Part shown: positions 25,501-38,292 of the stretch, piece after piece
How the letters are laid out: each line of letters starts with the position of its first letter
How positions within the stretch are numbered: the first letter of the stretch is position 1
Assembly: GCF_963583255.1 (NCBI RefSeq)
Contig: NC_084811.1
Coordinates: 12,976,088-13,040,087 of the forward strand
Origin: Pyrus communis
Taxonomy: Eukaryota > Streptophyta > Magnoliopsida > Rosales > Rosaceae
DNA: 64,000 nt
Direction: 5' to 3'
Notes under the pieces: generated by a model
The model's input: only the letters and a program-made list of their open reading frames with translations
What the model was told of the DNA's origin: nothing
Databases searched by the model: none
Program-made: the position numbers and the translations under genes

Positions 25501-26532
25501 CACGGTTGTAATCTAACCAATCCATGCCCAATATAATGTCAAAGTCAACGATATCTAAATGAACAAGATTGGCTGGCATTACGACATCCTCGATACTCCC
25601 AACTAACATAACAAACTTCATCCCTAGGCATTATGAATTTTAACACGTAACCGAGGGGAGTGGGGTGAGGTTGAGTTTTTTGAGCAAATGTATGGGAAAT
25701 AACAGAATGAGTAGCACCTGAGTCAATTAATATTCTAGCAAAATGGCCAAGAACATTCAACATACCCATAATCAAGTCAAGGTTACCCTGAGCATCCTTC
25801 AAGGTGATGTGATTCACATGACCCTGTGCTTGCTATTGACACGACCCTAGGCATTACTTTTATCCTCATCATCATCGTCATCATCAGGAGCATTATAGAA
25901 TCCTTAACACGAAGCAGAACCTCAAAGAATTCTTGGTAGGTAGAGCACATAATAGAAGTCGCTAAAGAACGCAACCGCTTACGAGTTCCCTTTTTAAAAT
26001 AACGGAGCATCTCCCTAGTATTCTCAGCAATCTCGGGGCAATAATTGGATAAGTTAGTGAACTTTCGATGGTACTTTGTGGCTGACTTCTTAACTTGTCT
26101 CAACTCTGTGAATTCTTCTCTCTTCCAGTCCTTATACTCCAGAAGTGTGAATCTCACCTCAAATAGGAGTCTGAACACATTCCAATTCGTGGCATCTTAA
26201 ATGGACAATGGGCATGACTCCTGAGCCCACCACGATCCAACTCCCAGACAGAAAAACCAAGTCGTTGTCTCGACCTATCTCTCATCTAGAAGATTCCCTT
26301 GTCGCTGCATAACTCGGAAAGTCTTCTCAACATGGTCGATCCAACTCTCAGATTTCTCGAGCTCCTCATTACTGAAGAAATTATTTATCTGTAGGTGGGA
26401 CATAGTCTTTAAGGTGGTCCTTTAGGGAGGACAAGGTGTGGATTGAATGGTGCTAGTGATCACCTCACCCAGTTGCCTAAAATTGGGAAAATGAGTCTCA
26501 AAAGGGAAACGTAGTTCTTTACGAGGTGGCAT
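22535..26532 (-). pseudogene. Broken gag-pol of the decayed chromovirus
   Basis: Minus-strand start ATG at 26532 (MPPRKELR). Recognisable blocks: gag (26178-25880, EEFTELRQ..), protease LIDSGATHS (about 25745-25710), RT start (25442-25212), [11 protein letters not shown] (25140-25110), FIHDILVYS (24870-24840; FIDD changed to FIHD), HPGRANTIADALSRK (about 24120-24075), integrase zinc part (23760-23640), and a chromodomain region ending about 22545 with NHYVEEATWET. The gag frame passes into the protease frame almost directly, so the linker with the zinc knuckle (roughly 700 bp in the intact element) is deleted. Stops and frameshifts occur throughout; clearly non-functional. Confidence 0.88.
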
Positions 26533-26607
26533 GATTCTGACATAAGAGATCAAAAATTATTAGGACCTATAGCACAAACAAGGAATCCATGACTGCCAAA
26601 AATCTTA

Positions 26608-26620
26608 TGCTCTGATAAAA
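26608..26620 (-). promoter_or_regulatory. Degenerate primer binding site
   Basis: On the minus strand TTTTTATCAGAGC follows the LTR end; compared with TGGTATCAGAGC, the TGG has mutated to TTT while the ATCAGAGC core is kept. Confidence 0.65.
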
Positions 26621-26623
26621 AAC

Positions 26624-28633
26624 TGACACACTCTAGCCGGAGTCGAAACATATTGGCCATCACCTGAAGGTGACATAACCAAAAGTGTAAATGATGTAAA
26701 AATGTGAATAAATTAAAATCAAAACTAGAACTTTTTTAAACTAATAAAGTTAGTGCGCAGTAGTGGTAGAACCCATAGAGTACAAATATTCAGAGCATAG
26801 ATGACAAAATAGTGTGCAGTCTAAACTAATTAAAGTGCTTAATACACAATAGGGAAAAGACCCTACATTTATTTAGATATGTTAGAATCTGCCGGAGTTC
26901 CTCGCATGCCACAGAGAATTCAGCTATCTAAGACCTGGAGGGTCGAAAAACAGAAGGGTGAATAGGCACAAAAACAAAGGTATATAAAACACATTTATTT
27001 TCCAAATATACTAACCCTTCGTTGTAAAACATGTATAGTTTCCAGAAAAATCATAATACGTATAAGTATGAAAACAACAGTAAATAACAATACTGCCAAA
27101 ATACGCCAAACTATATATCTCAATAATAATAATGCTAGAAATACACCAAACTACGATATCACAACAATAGCATAATGAAAACAGGTTACTCATCAATCTA
27201 CGATAGGACATGAGTTCACGTAGATAGTTTCTGACATGAACAGGAATAGGGTGTAATATATAAGTACGCTTTAGTGCTACAATCACGTGAAGACTAGCAA
27301 TAATCGCGATCACCTACGAGTCAGAGTTGCCTAATGCAACCTGTATGACAAGACTGACACCTACTTGGATCCAAGGCGAGTGTGCAGTGCAGAGGTGAAC
27401 ATACACGTGAAAGACTAGCCCTGGCCCTGGGCAAACACTAACACCAGGGTACAATAATGATGAGCAGACTACATGCATAAATATGAACATGCCACAACCA
27501 TTCAATAATTCTAGTCAACAAACGTACCTGTGCATCCCGTAGGAATATTTTAGCATTTCATAGCAATATAAGAAATTTCATAGCAATATAAAATTTCTTA
27601 TAACATGTTTAATCATGGCATAATAGACGTAATATCAATCTAAAAATAATAGTGCCATGATTTAATACGTTATAAGAAATATTATAATGCCGTGAAACGC
27701 TAACATAATCCTACAAGATGCTTAGGTAAGCTTACAATGTTGATTAGGAGTTATTGAATTGTTATGGCATGGTTATATTTATGTAGTTTGCTCATCATTA
27801 CTGCACCCTGGTGTTAGTGCTCACTCGGGGCCAGGGCTAGTCTTTCACGTGTATGTTCACCTCTACACTGCACGCTCGCCTTGGATCCAAGTAGGTGTCA
27901 GTCATGTTGTACATGTTGCATTAAGCAACTCCGACTCGTAGGTGATCGCGATTATCACTAGTCTTCACGTGATTGTAGCACTAGAGCATACTTATGCATT
28001 ACACCCCAATCGTGTTCATGTCAAAAACTATCTGCATGAACTCATTGCTAGCGTAGATTGATGAGCAACCTGTTTTCATTATGCTATTGTTGTGATATCA
28101 TAGTTTGGCATATTTCTAGCATCATTATTATTAAGATATTGTAGTTTGGCGTATTTTGGCATTATTATTATTTACTGTTATTTTCATACTTATACGCAAT
28201 ATGATTTTTCAGGAAACTATACATGTTTTATAGCTAGGGGTTAGCATGTTCTGAAAAATAAATGTGTTTTATATACCTTTGTTGTTGTTCCCACTCACCC
28301 TTCTATTTTTCACCCCTCCAAGTCCTAAATAGCAGAATTACTCTGTGGCGTACGAGGATTAGCCAGCAATTTTGACATATCCCTATTTAAGTGTAGGAAC
28401 TTATCCCGTTGTGTACTAAGTACTTAACTAGTTTTGATTACACACTCTTTGTCATCTATGCTCTGAATATTTGCATTCTATGGGTTCTATCCACTAATGT
28501 GCACTCACTTTATTAGTTTAAATAAGTTCTAGTTTCGGTTTTAATTTAGTCACATTTTTACATCACTTATACTTTTGGTTATGTCACCTTCGGGTGACGG
28601 CCAACATCCCTCGACTCCGGTCGGGGTATGTCA
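26624..28633. repeat. 2 kb near-palindrome made of two facing LTR pieces
   Basis: Left arm 26624-27620 is the minus-strand end part of the chromovirus LTR (TGACACACTC.. on the plus strand). Right arm 27653-28633 is the same LTR part on the plus strand, ending GGTCGGGGTATGTCA. The innermost pairing bases are CATGGCA (27614-27620) and TGCCATG (27653-27659), with a 32 bp spacer. Both arms contain the hairpin module, GCACGCTCGCCTTGGATCC and the CTTCACGTGATTGTAGCAC box. Arms look about 85-90% alike. The right arm has no internal region next to it. Confidence 0.85.
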
Positions 28634-28859
28634 GTAGGGGAGCATTGCATATAGAGACAAAAATATATACAATATTTCTAGGAATTTCACTACTTTTTAA
28701 ACATTTCAAGGAGAGAAAAACACAAAAATACCTAAAGCCCAGCTCAAAAAACATGGAAACAATTTTTTAAAATACCTGCCTACCCTTAAAAATTATGTTT
28801 GTTAATACAGCCCAACTCACACAACTTGAAAAAAATTAATCTGCGCCATCAGTTCAACC

Positions 28860-29300
28860 TCTCATTGATCATTTTTGCAGGATCACTTTGTAAAACTATA
28901 TGTAGAATTAGTTTGTATCCTTTATTTCTAGAATTAGTCCAACCCCCTCCTCGACCATTTTTGTAGAATCAGTTTCAAATGTATGTAGAATCTCTTTTGT
29001 ATACTTTTTAGTAGAATCAGTTTGTATAAATTGAGTAGAATCAGTTTGTATATTTTTAGTAAAACTGCGTACATGCCATAAGTACTACCTGCCCTCAACC
29101 ACTTAGGACTTTTAATTTGAGTAGGATTTTTAACCAATTTCGTTACGCCATGTGTCATTATTCAAAAGGACAATTTTTGTGGATAGATTTTTGAGTGGAT
29201 TTGTAACCAATTCTGTAGCACCACGTGTCATGCTCCTGTAAGAATTTTGGATTTTCAATAAGATTTTTAACCAATCTCGTTGTGCTACGTTTTACTATCT
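28860..29300. repeat. Clustered short direct repeats
   Basis: TAGAATCAGTTTGTAT or close variants occur five or six times in 28880-29060. Three ~80 bp imperfect copies with GATTTTTAACCAATTTCGT and a CACGTGTCAT box follow at 29105-29300. No gene; probably eroded tandem duplications. Confidence 0.6.
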
Positions 29301-29359
29301 GTTTAGAATCCTTGAGAATAGATTTTGATAAAATTTCTAATTTACACTAAGAGAAGAAA

Positions 29360-30250
29360 AAAAAAACAATGATGTCATCTTCCATATAAATTAACTTTTA
29401 TATCTCCTTAAAATGTTGTCTTAATATAAAATTAAGTATTAAAAATTTACTTTATATGTAATTTTTCCTAGATAGTAGTATGCCTATTTTTTTGCACCTG
29501 AGTTCAATTATTGCCTCCCTGTAGATTAAAAGAGTTTAATATATTCCTTTGTTACAAAAGTTATTTTATATTAAATCATCTATATTTACAAATAAGGATT
29601 ATTACAAAAGTTTAATCCCCTTTCTTTTTTTGTCTTTTATGTTCACATATTCTGCTGTGTTTCCGCCTCCTATGCATTTCGATATGTCCTCCTCTTCTTA
29701 TCTTTCTGACATCTCTTTCTCTTGTTCATCCCGGCTTCGATCTCCTTCTTCTGAGATTCGTTTTTTAGCCATACTTTCCGTCGAGATATGTGTGGAGTTC
29801 CTATTCTTCAACCGACTCGAGTATACCCAACATCACCACTTTATCTTTGTTGTCTAACTGCTTTTGGCAATGTTGCTCATGGTTTTCCATGGGCTTCTTT
29901 CTCTTGATAGCCAATTGATTTCTTTTAGTTGGTTATCTCTACTTTGTGGTTATGCTCGGAGAAGCTATTCAAGTTTGGATGATGAGTTTGGTGAGGTGAT
30001 GCTTGGTGATGGGCAATAGATTTGTGCAGATCGAGATGTATTGTTTTGGTGAAGGCGGCTACAGTGAATATCTCGGTTTTGTGTTTTTTTGTCATTGGGC
30101 CTTAGCTGTTTGACTGCGCCTTGTTGGATTATCTAGTTGGCCATTTTTTTTTTGCTTGTTTATGTTTCTCTATTTGTGGGCCTTTTGTATGTAATTTGTA
30201 TCTTTGATTAAATCTTCCTTGACCAAAAAAAAAAAAAAAAAAAAAAAAAA
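29360..30250 (+). mobile_element. Possible poly(A)-ended retro-insertion
   Basis: A long A run (about 30225-30250) follows TTTGTATCTTTGATTAAATC, and the preceding 500 bp reads like a 3' untranslated region (T/G-rich, GGGCCTTTTGTATG). This suits the 3' end of a 5'-truncated LINE or a processed transcript. I cannot find the 5' edge or a target duplication, and see no reverse transcriptase motif. Confidence 0.35.
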
Positions 30251-30408
30251 CGAAAAATATACTAACTCAATGTTATATCGTTAAAAGTCGGATTTCATAA
30301 ATCAAAATTGATTTTAATAGCTATCTACTTGAGAAGTTTATGGTATATAAGACATGAACTTTAACTGAAATTGCTCCAAATTTTAAAACTTCAAATAATT
30401 TTTTTTTA

Positions 30409-30730
30409 AGGGCACTTATAATGGGAAAATTGCAAATTTGAGATGCAAAAATCATATTTACATTCCATTTTACATTTTTAGCAAATATGGATAAAAGTTT
30501 TATTCTAATGAGTGGGATGTAAATTTGAGATTCTATTTAATTTTCTCTTTTTGATTAGTGGGACACACCACCAAAAGATATATATAAAAAAAAATGTAAA
30601 TTTAGGTTTTTATTTACATCTTCTGATGAAAATGGATAACTTACATTTCACCATTCGAGAATTTTTTGGCAAAGAAAATATGTAGAATGTCAATTTCAAG
30701 GCATTTTGCTTCTCCCATTGGAGACACCCT
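30409..30730. mobile_element. MITE candidate, about 320 bp
   Basis: Left end AAGGGCACTTATAATGGGA and the right end in reverse complement GAGGGTGTCTCCAATGGGA form imperfect inverted termini around AT-rich non-coding DNA with internal copies of CATTTTACATTTT and ATGTAAATTT. No certain target duplication. Length and structure suit a MITE. Confidence 0.5.
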
Positions 30731-30896
30731 CAATAGTTTTTTGACATAACTGACAAAAAAATTATTTGAAGTATGATTTAGCTCTTGCTCAAATAATATA
30801 CTACTTTTCATGTTGAAAGAGGGTGTCAAATTTAATTTTTCAGGATAATAATAAAGAAACAACATATTTTAAATTGATTTATACCTTGCCAACTTA

Positions 30897-31452
30897 GGCC
30901 ATCTTTAACTGAAGGAGAGCCAAAGGCTATGTTTAGTCCTATAGCCCAACAAGAAATTATATTTTAATGAACAGTGTCAGACCATATTTTATACAATCTC
31001 CAACCGAGAGGGCCAAAGGGCCATAGGCCAAGCATAGCCCTTTGACAAAAAACTCATCTCCAGCCAAGGGGGCCAAATGGCTATAGGCCAAACATAACCA
31101 CCTCAATAATTTATTATTTTAATTGAATTAATAAGGTTTTCAGACATATTTTGAGTGCCACTTGCCACAATAACGAAGAAAGAGTGGTATTCTAGCACCT
31201 GCCACAAAGTCAATTTTGACATTCTGGCATTAGAGGGCTAGCCAGTATTCTTGCACCTACCACAAAGTCAATCTTGACATCCTGCCGTTGGAGGGCTGGC
31301 TAGAAATGGCCACCCCGCTAGCCTGATTTAGGGATTTTGGCTGGTGGGGCCCACAAGCCATTTGGCCTAGCCTTTGGTTGGAGACAGTTTTCATGTTATT
31401 TCGAGCTATTTTTAGCCATACGACTCTTTGGCCAGGTCGGTTGAAGATGACC
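30897..31452. mobile_element. PIF/Harbinger-type MITE with TTA target duplication
   Basis: Left end GGCCATCTTTAACTG and right end (reverse complement) GGTCATCTTCAACCG are inverted repeats, flanked by TTA at 30894-30896 and 31453-31455. A 3 bp TTA duplication is typical of PIF/Harbinger elements. The 556 bp interior has two internal direct duplications: AGGGCCAAAGGGCCATAGGCC/AGGGGGCCAAATGGCTATAGG (about 31009-31095), and ACCTGCCACAAAGTCAAT/ACCTACCACAAAGTCAAT (about 31197-31300). No coding capacity. Confidence 0.75.
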
Positions 31453-31589
31453 TTAAATATCCTAGATGATAGCTCTTGAACTGAACATGTATTAAATAAA
31501 TTAGAAGTGACCTATAAGATTTTGTAATTCATTTCTTAAAACCTTTGTCTCAATGCCTTCACTTTCACTTGAACACAAAAATTATTATT

Positions 31590-31730
31590 ATTTTTGAACA
31601 AACGATATTACTTACATTAAGAAAAAGGTTTAACCTCACAATGGGCTAGCAATAATGTGGTTCAAATTCCCCTTTGGGGAGAATCAAACTTAAGACATCT
31701 CACATACAGGACTAAGTGGTAGGAATTTAA
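31590..31730 (-). mobile_element. tRNA-derived SINE-like element
   Basis: In reverse complement: CACTTAGTCCTGTATGTGAG, then AAGTTTGATTCTCCCC (a Pol III B-box, compare GTTCRANTC), then AATTTGAACCACATTATTG, and a tail ending GTTTGTTCAAAAAT. Size about 140 bp. A related 3' fragment is at 612-740. The layout of tRNA-like head, unrelated body and T/A-rich end is that of plant SINEs such as Au-like families. The A-box is unclear. Confidence 0.55.
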
Positions 31731-32527
31731 TTAGTTGGTTCCAAGAAAAATAATTATTAATGGGTGATTTAACAAAAGTGGTGTAAACGCGTGAATCTAT
31801 AGTGACACACAAACTAATAATAACATATTTGGTAAGCATTTTTTTTTCTTCTTTTATTACTTTTGACTTCCACATGCCATGCAGGCGCTTGGTTGTGAAT
31901 GAGAGTTATTGTAGTTGAAGTTACCAAAAAGAGTAAAAATAGGATGTTGGAAGCAAGTGCGAAATTACAATTCACCCTTATTTATTAGAATTACTAGCAG
32001 ATGCCCACACACACCATGTGAGCAATCTCATCTCATTTTGTTTTTCTATTATTAAGTGTGATTAGTTTTTGAAATTTTTTTAAAAAAATCAATTATGAAA
32101 ATTGGGAAAATGATGAGCAGTTTTTTATTTTTTATTTTTAAATAGAGCATGATATGCTAACCTGACTGTGAGGCTGGTGTAAAAAACAGTAAAATTTATG
32201 TTTATGTAATTAGTAAATTGAACATTTTTTTTTTTTGCTTAGTTTTGATGAGGGATTAAAATAGTAATTTCATAGAATTTTGAATGACAACCATAGTTTT
32301 ATTGATAAATAGTTTCAATTATTAAACTCACTTGATAATAAGATGTGATGGTATAGAAAGATGTATATTTTTGTGCTAGTCATATGATATGGACAATATG
32401 GTAATTTGGAGATGCACAACTTGGAAGACCATAAAGAGGACTAAGGGTAAAATGGTAAAATAGGGATGGGATAGGAGATGATTGGGTGGGAGGGGATGCA
32501 TTGGAACCGAGATGCGCTGCAAGCCGA

Positions 32528-32535
32528 TATAAAAA
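32528..32535 (+). promoter_or_regulatory. TATA box of the calmodulin gene
   Basis: TATAAAAA lies 143 bases before the calmodulin ATG, leaving room for a short leader that includes the CT repeat. Position and sequence suit a core promoter. Confidence 0.6.
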
Positions 32536-32582
32536 TATCAGCCTAACGCGTAAACCCACTACTTTTCCTTGTTTGTCTGAAA

Positions 32583-32585
<3 letters not shown>

Positions 32586-32617
<32 letters not shown>
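32586..32617 (+). repeat. (CT)n microsatellite in the calmodulin leader
   Basis: About 15 CT repeats between the TATA box and ATG. Pyrimidine tracts of this kind are common in plant 5' leaders; length polymorphism is likely. Confidence 0.85.
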
Positions 32618-32618
<1 letters not shown>

Positions 32619-32670
32619 TCACTAATTTCGAAGAGAACAAGAAAAACAAAGAAAAAAAAATCAAGGATCA

Positions 32671-34397
<1,727 letters not shown>

Positions 34398-34640
34398 GAT
34401 ACCACTAGTCGAACCCCAACCCACTTATGAACCAATGAAGAAAAGGGGAAAGGGAAGAGGGGGAGAACATGTTTAATTTTAATTTGGGATTCCTAGCTTC
34501 CATTTTTATGTTATGGTTTTTGTAATCAAGCCTTGAAAAAGAGTATTAGACTCTTGTTGTGGAGGTGGTGTGGTCTTTTGACAATGTTTTGGCAGTTCAA
34601 TTTGTTTTTTATTCTCACTTGTTTCCATTTTATTGTTTAT
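34398..34640 (+). other. Calmodulin 3' untranslated region (extent approximate)
   Basis: Downstream of the TGA the sequence is purine-rich (AGAAAAGGGGAAAGGGAAG) and then T-rich with TTTTTGTAATCAAGCC, suitable for near-upstream polyadenylation elements. No AATAAA is present. The end position is a guess. Confidence 0.45.
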
Positions 34641-34940
34641 TGGTAACCTTTTAACCTTGCGGGAGGATTCATTGTTCTATGCATTAGGGCGTTCATCACT
34701 TGGCTTTAAGGTCTGAACTTTGGGAATTTTCTACGGAGTTCTGGAGTATTAGATATTTTGGATCTTTCAACGGTTAGATCTTTGGTTAAAATCACACAAG
34801 TCATGATTCGATAGTTAAAAACACCCGGGATATCTTCTATTGCGGAACGTCGTTGAAGTTTTGCTAGATTTGGAACCTATTTTGACATCCGCGATGAGAA
34901 TTGCGAAACCACACCCCCTCCCCTCCCACTGCCCCCTCCC

Positions 34941-35376
34941 CTAAAAACCCAAAAAAAAAAAAAGAATCCTGGAAATTGTGTATTTATGGCTGGTAAAATG
35001 CAATGAATACGGGACATGATGCACCGCATTGCCCATTACAGGTTCAAAAACATGTTGGAACTTCTTGTCTTCTCCATAAGTGAGGGGCAAAAATGGGATA
35101 TGGGGCAGTTGCACCTCGCTTTGTAGTGCTGGCATATCAGATTGAGCTTTCTCATCAAATTCTGATGCTTGTTTTGGCAACAAGTATCATGACCAACTCT
35201 AACCAATTCTCTCTGTGAAAAAGGGAACTGTCTTGTTTTCCCATCCTCCATTGCATTGGTGGTAGAGGTGGCAATGGTGGCGTATCTTCCAGATTGACCA
35301 TTGTAGTTTCAGGGGGCAGGACTGATCTAAGAAGGGTAGAATCTAATGGTTCCAATGTTTTTCTTCGTAACATCAA
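34941..35376 (-). pseudogene. SCAR/WAVE-like gene fragment, left arm
   Basis: Minus-strand frame from 35376: MLRRKTLEPLDSTLL, then NLEDTPPLPPLPPMQWRMGK; after a frame change, FDEKAQSDMPALQSEV, HIPFLPLTYGEDKKFQHVFE and PVMGNAVHHVPYSL. The PPLPPLPPMQWR motif and neighbouring text match my memory of the long variable part of plant SCAR proteins (WAVE-complex activators of ARP2/3 actin nucleation), upstream of their C-terminal VCA domain. The N-terminal SCAR homology domain and VCA are absent and at least one frameshift is needed, so it is a captured or dead fragment. Confidence 0.55.
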
Positions 35377-37081
35377 GTTCCTGGCCTGATGATTGGTAAG
35401 AATTTTGATGTTAAGGGTGTTTATTTGCTTTGTATGTAATCCTTGATTTAAGTGTTTTGGAGAAAGGAAAACATGACTTGAAATTTAGAAACCACGATGA
35501 ACGATACATCGTATGTACCTAGACATAGAGCGGAGAACAGAGACCCTTATGTGGCCGCGCACTGCCACTTCGCATGCTTGAGCACGGCAGTTGGAAGATC
35601 CTTGCCACCTGAGCTTCCAGGTGTCGTTGCCCAGTCCACAGCCATGTAGGCTCACGACAAGCAGGTGTTATCCCAATGAGGCAATGGCGTGAGGCTTGGA
35701 CGACCCCACCATGCAGGAGCTCAGCATATGTTGCTCAGGCCATTAGATCCAATCCAACAAGCCCGCGCGCAGCAGGCCTAGTGTGATTCCAGCCTGCCCC
35801 AAGGCCAAGTTTTCCGACTCGCGTTCCAGCGTACGCCCCAACTTGCTCTAGAGACCTGGCCGCGCCTCAAGACCACTCGTAGACTAGTTTAGTTGAACTA
35901 GTCGTCGCTCTCGATACCGAACCCAGCCCAGGCCGGACCAACTGGCTTGACCATCAGACCATCGACTAAATCGACGATTTTCTCACCCTGTTTTTGGTTC
36001 AATTGACCTATTCCAGCTCAAATTCACATCTGCTGTTATTACATTTCCACCACTCTTAAAGATGCTTATCAACTGAGCTCTTCCTCCCTGCATGGCGATC
36101 CATTCCTATCTTGGTGGGTTATAAACATGACCAGCGCCCTTGAGCGGCAAACCACCTTGGTGAATCAACTCCTTGAACACATCATGACGCAATACACTCT
36201 TGATGAGGTATCTAAATATGCTCAAGGAGTTGATTCACCAAGGTGGTCTGCTGCGTGAAGGCGTTGGTCATGTTTGTGACCTACCAGGATAAGTGTGGAT
36301 TGCTTTTTGGGGTGGAAAAACTCGGTTAATAGGCGTTTCCAAGAATGGTAAAAGTGTAATGAACAACTAGTACAAATTTGTGCTTGAATGGATCGAATCA
36401 ACTGAAAAACAAAGAGAGAAAATCTCGATTTAGTCGCTGGTTTAACGGTCAAACGGGTCGATTCGGCTTAGGCTGGGTTTGGTATGGGGATCGTTGATTA
36501 GTTCTATTGAACCGATATGCGAGCAATCTTGAGAGTTAACCGGGTTGCTAAAGAAGGTCAGGGAGTGGGCTAAAGCGTGGGTCAGCAAACTTGTCCTTGG
36601 GGTAAGTTGGGCTCGCGCTAGGCTTGCTTTACGCGAGCCTATTAGATTAGATCTAATGGCCTAAGCAGCATGTGCTGAGCTTCTACATAATGGGCCGTCA
36701 AGGCTTCTTGCCCTTGCCTTATTGGGATAACGCCTGCTTGTCATGGGCCTGCATGGCTGTAGACTGAGCAACGACACCTGGACGCTTAGTTTGAGCTCTA
36801 ATCTCTTGGGTTTGGGCTGTTGCGATGGAAGTTATGGTAGTCAATGGTGGTGGCAAGGATCTGCCAACTGTTGTGCTTAAGTATGAGAAGCAGCGGTGCG
36901 CGACCACATAAAGGTCTCTGTTCTCTGCTCCATGTCTAGGTACATACGATGTATCGTTTGTCGTGGTTTCTAAATTTCAAGTCATGTTTTCCTTTCTCCA
37001 AAACATTCAAATCAAGGAATACATACAAAACAAATAAACACCCTTAACATCAAAATTCTTACCAATCATCAAGCCAGGAAC

Positions 37082-37470
37082 TTGATGTTACGTAGAAAAA
37101 CATTGGAACCATTAAATTCAACCCTTCTTAGCTCAGTCATGCCTCCTGAAGGTACTGTGCTCAATCTAGAAGATACGCCACCATTGCCACCTCTACCACC
37201 AATGCAATGGAGGATTGGAAAACAAGACGGTTCCCTTTTTCACATAGAGAATTGGTTAGAGTTGGTCAGGATACTTGTTGCCAAAATAGGCATAAGAATT
37301 TGATGAGAAAGTTCAATCTGATATGCCAGCACTATAGAGCGAGGTGCAACTACCCCATAACCCGTTTTTGCCTCTCACTTATGAAAAAGACAAGAAGTTC
37401 CAACATGTTTTTGAACCTGTAATGGGCAATGCGGTGCATCATGCCCCGTATTCATTGCATTTTACCAGCC
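37082..37470 (+). pseudogene. SCAR/WAVE-like gene fragment, right arm
   Basis: The inverted copy of the fragment at 34941-35376. It reads MLRRKTLEPLNSTLL and NLEDTPPLPPLPPMQWRIGK, then shifts frame at about the same place. In the left arm the last part (MGNAVHHVPYSLHF) is in the frame of the preceding block; here the corresponding stretch is broken by a TAA at about 37420. Differences between the copies show independent decay after duplication. Confidence 0.55.
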
Positions 37471-37547
37471 ATATTTAATACACAATTTCCCGGATTCTTT
37501 TTTTTTTTTTTTAGGTTGGGGGAGGGGGTGTGGTTTCGCAATTCTCA

Positions 37548-38292
37548 AAACCATTTTTATCGTTACCAGAGGTATCTCATGGTAGGCAAAGGAGAAAAAG
37601 TTAGGACTGGGTCAAATCCATTCACTAGACCAAGCTTTGAATGTACAACTTTTACACGACCCTAAATCTTCGGATTAATACCATCTGAGGTTTTTTGTGT
37701 GTTTCACAAAATTACCTCAGATTTTCAACATATCACAAATACCCCTGACGTTTTAAAATCATTTCACAAAACTCATTCTATTAGGGTTTTGTTCGTTTTA
37801 TGCTAACATCAATATAAAATAATTTTATAATGACAAAATTAACCTTATATATATTCCAATTAGAAATATGATATTCCACTTGTAACCAAACACCCTAAAC
37901 ATAATATTTCCCATCTTATACCACCGAAACGTAATATTTTCCCATATTATTCCAGTTAGGCCGGTCTCTCCATAGCCTAGCGGCTTTGAGTTTCACATGA
38001 GATCCACTGAGCGATCAGTTCGACAAGCATAATAAGATATATTGAATTCGAATGGCAGTGAGCTTCAAACATTGAAGCAATGTACAATTAAAATGAAATT
38101 TAACATTGTAGATTTAAGAACAATCCAACACTCAACAATATCTAACATTTAACGATCCAATATTTTCATAACAAATTGCAATAATTCAAAATAAAACTTA
38201 ACATGGCAAATTTAAGAACAATATACAACCAAACATAATATTTCCCATATTATACTCAAATTATATTATATTATATTATATTATATTATATA
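37548..38292. repeat. AT-rich spacer with TATTA repeat
   Basis: No gene. At 38257-38290 there is a run of TATAT/TATTA units immediately left of the Helitron 5' end, a suitable AT-rich target for Helitron insertion. Confidence 0.6.

Larger units (their letters stand above)
21098..27620 (-). mobile_element. Decayed minus-strand Ty3/gypsy chromovirus
   Basis: Minus-strand order: upstream LTR piece (27620-26624), primer site, broken gag-pol (26532-22535), downstream LTR (22474-21098). The coding part matches the intact element at 2917-12151 domain for domain but is split by many stops and frameshifts. Neither LTR is complete. The downstream LTR lacks its final ~210 bp and also the hairpin module; the upstream piece lacks the U3 part and runs into an inverted LTR copy. 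No target duplication can be checked. Confidence 0.85.
34895..37547. repeat. 2.65 kb inverted repeat carrying SCAR-like fragments
   Basis: Left arm 34895-36176 and right arm 36222-37547 are reverse complements along their whole length with a 45 bp loop (36177-36221). The innermost 26 bp (36151-36176 against 36222-36247) pair perfectly; the outermost pair is TGAGAATTGC/GCAATTCTCA. The outer ~700 bp of each arm looks more conserved than the middle (about 70-75% by eye). Such a unit could arise from a foldback-type element or from inverted duplication of a composite of gene fragment plus repeat. Poly-T/poly-A runs lie near both outer ends (34950, 37500). Confidence 0.88.

Noticed and set aside
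27314..27941. Mirror-image 60-63 codon frames
   Set aside because: They come from the hairpin module present in both arms of the palindrome; LTR sequence, not genes.
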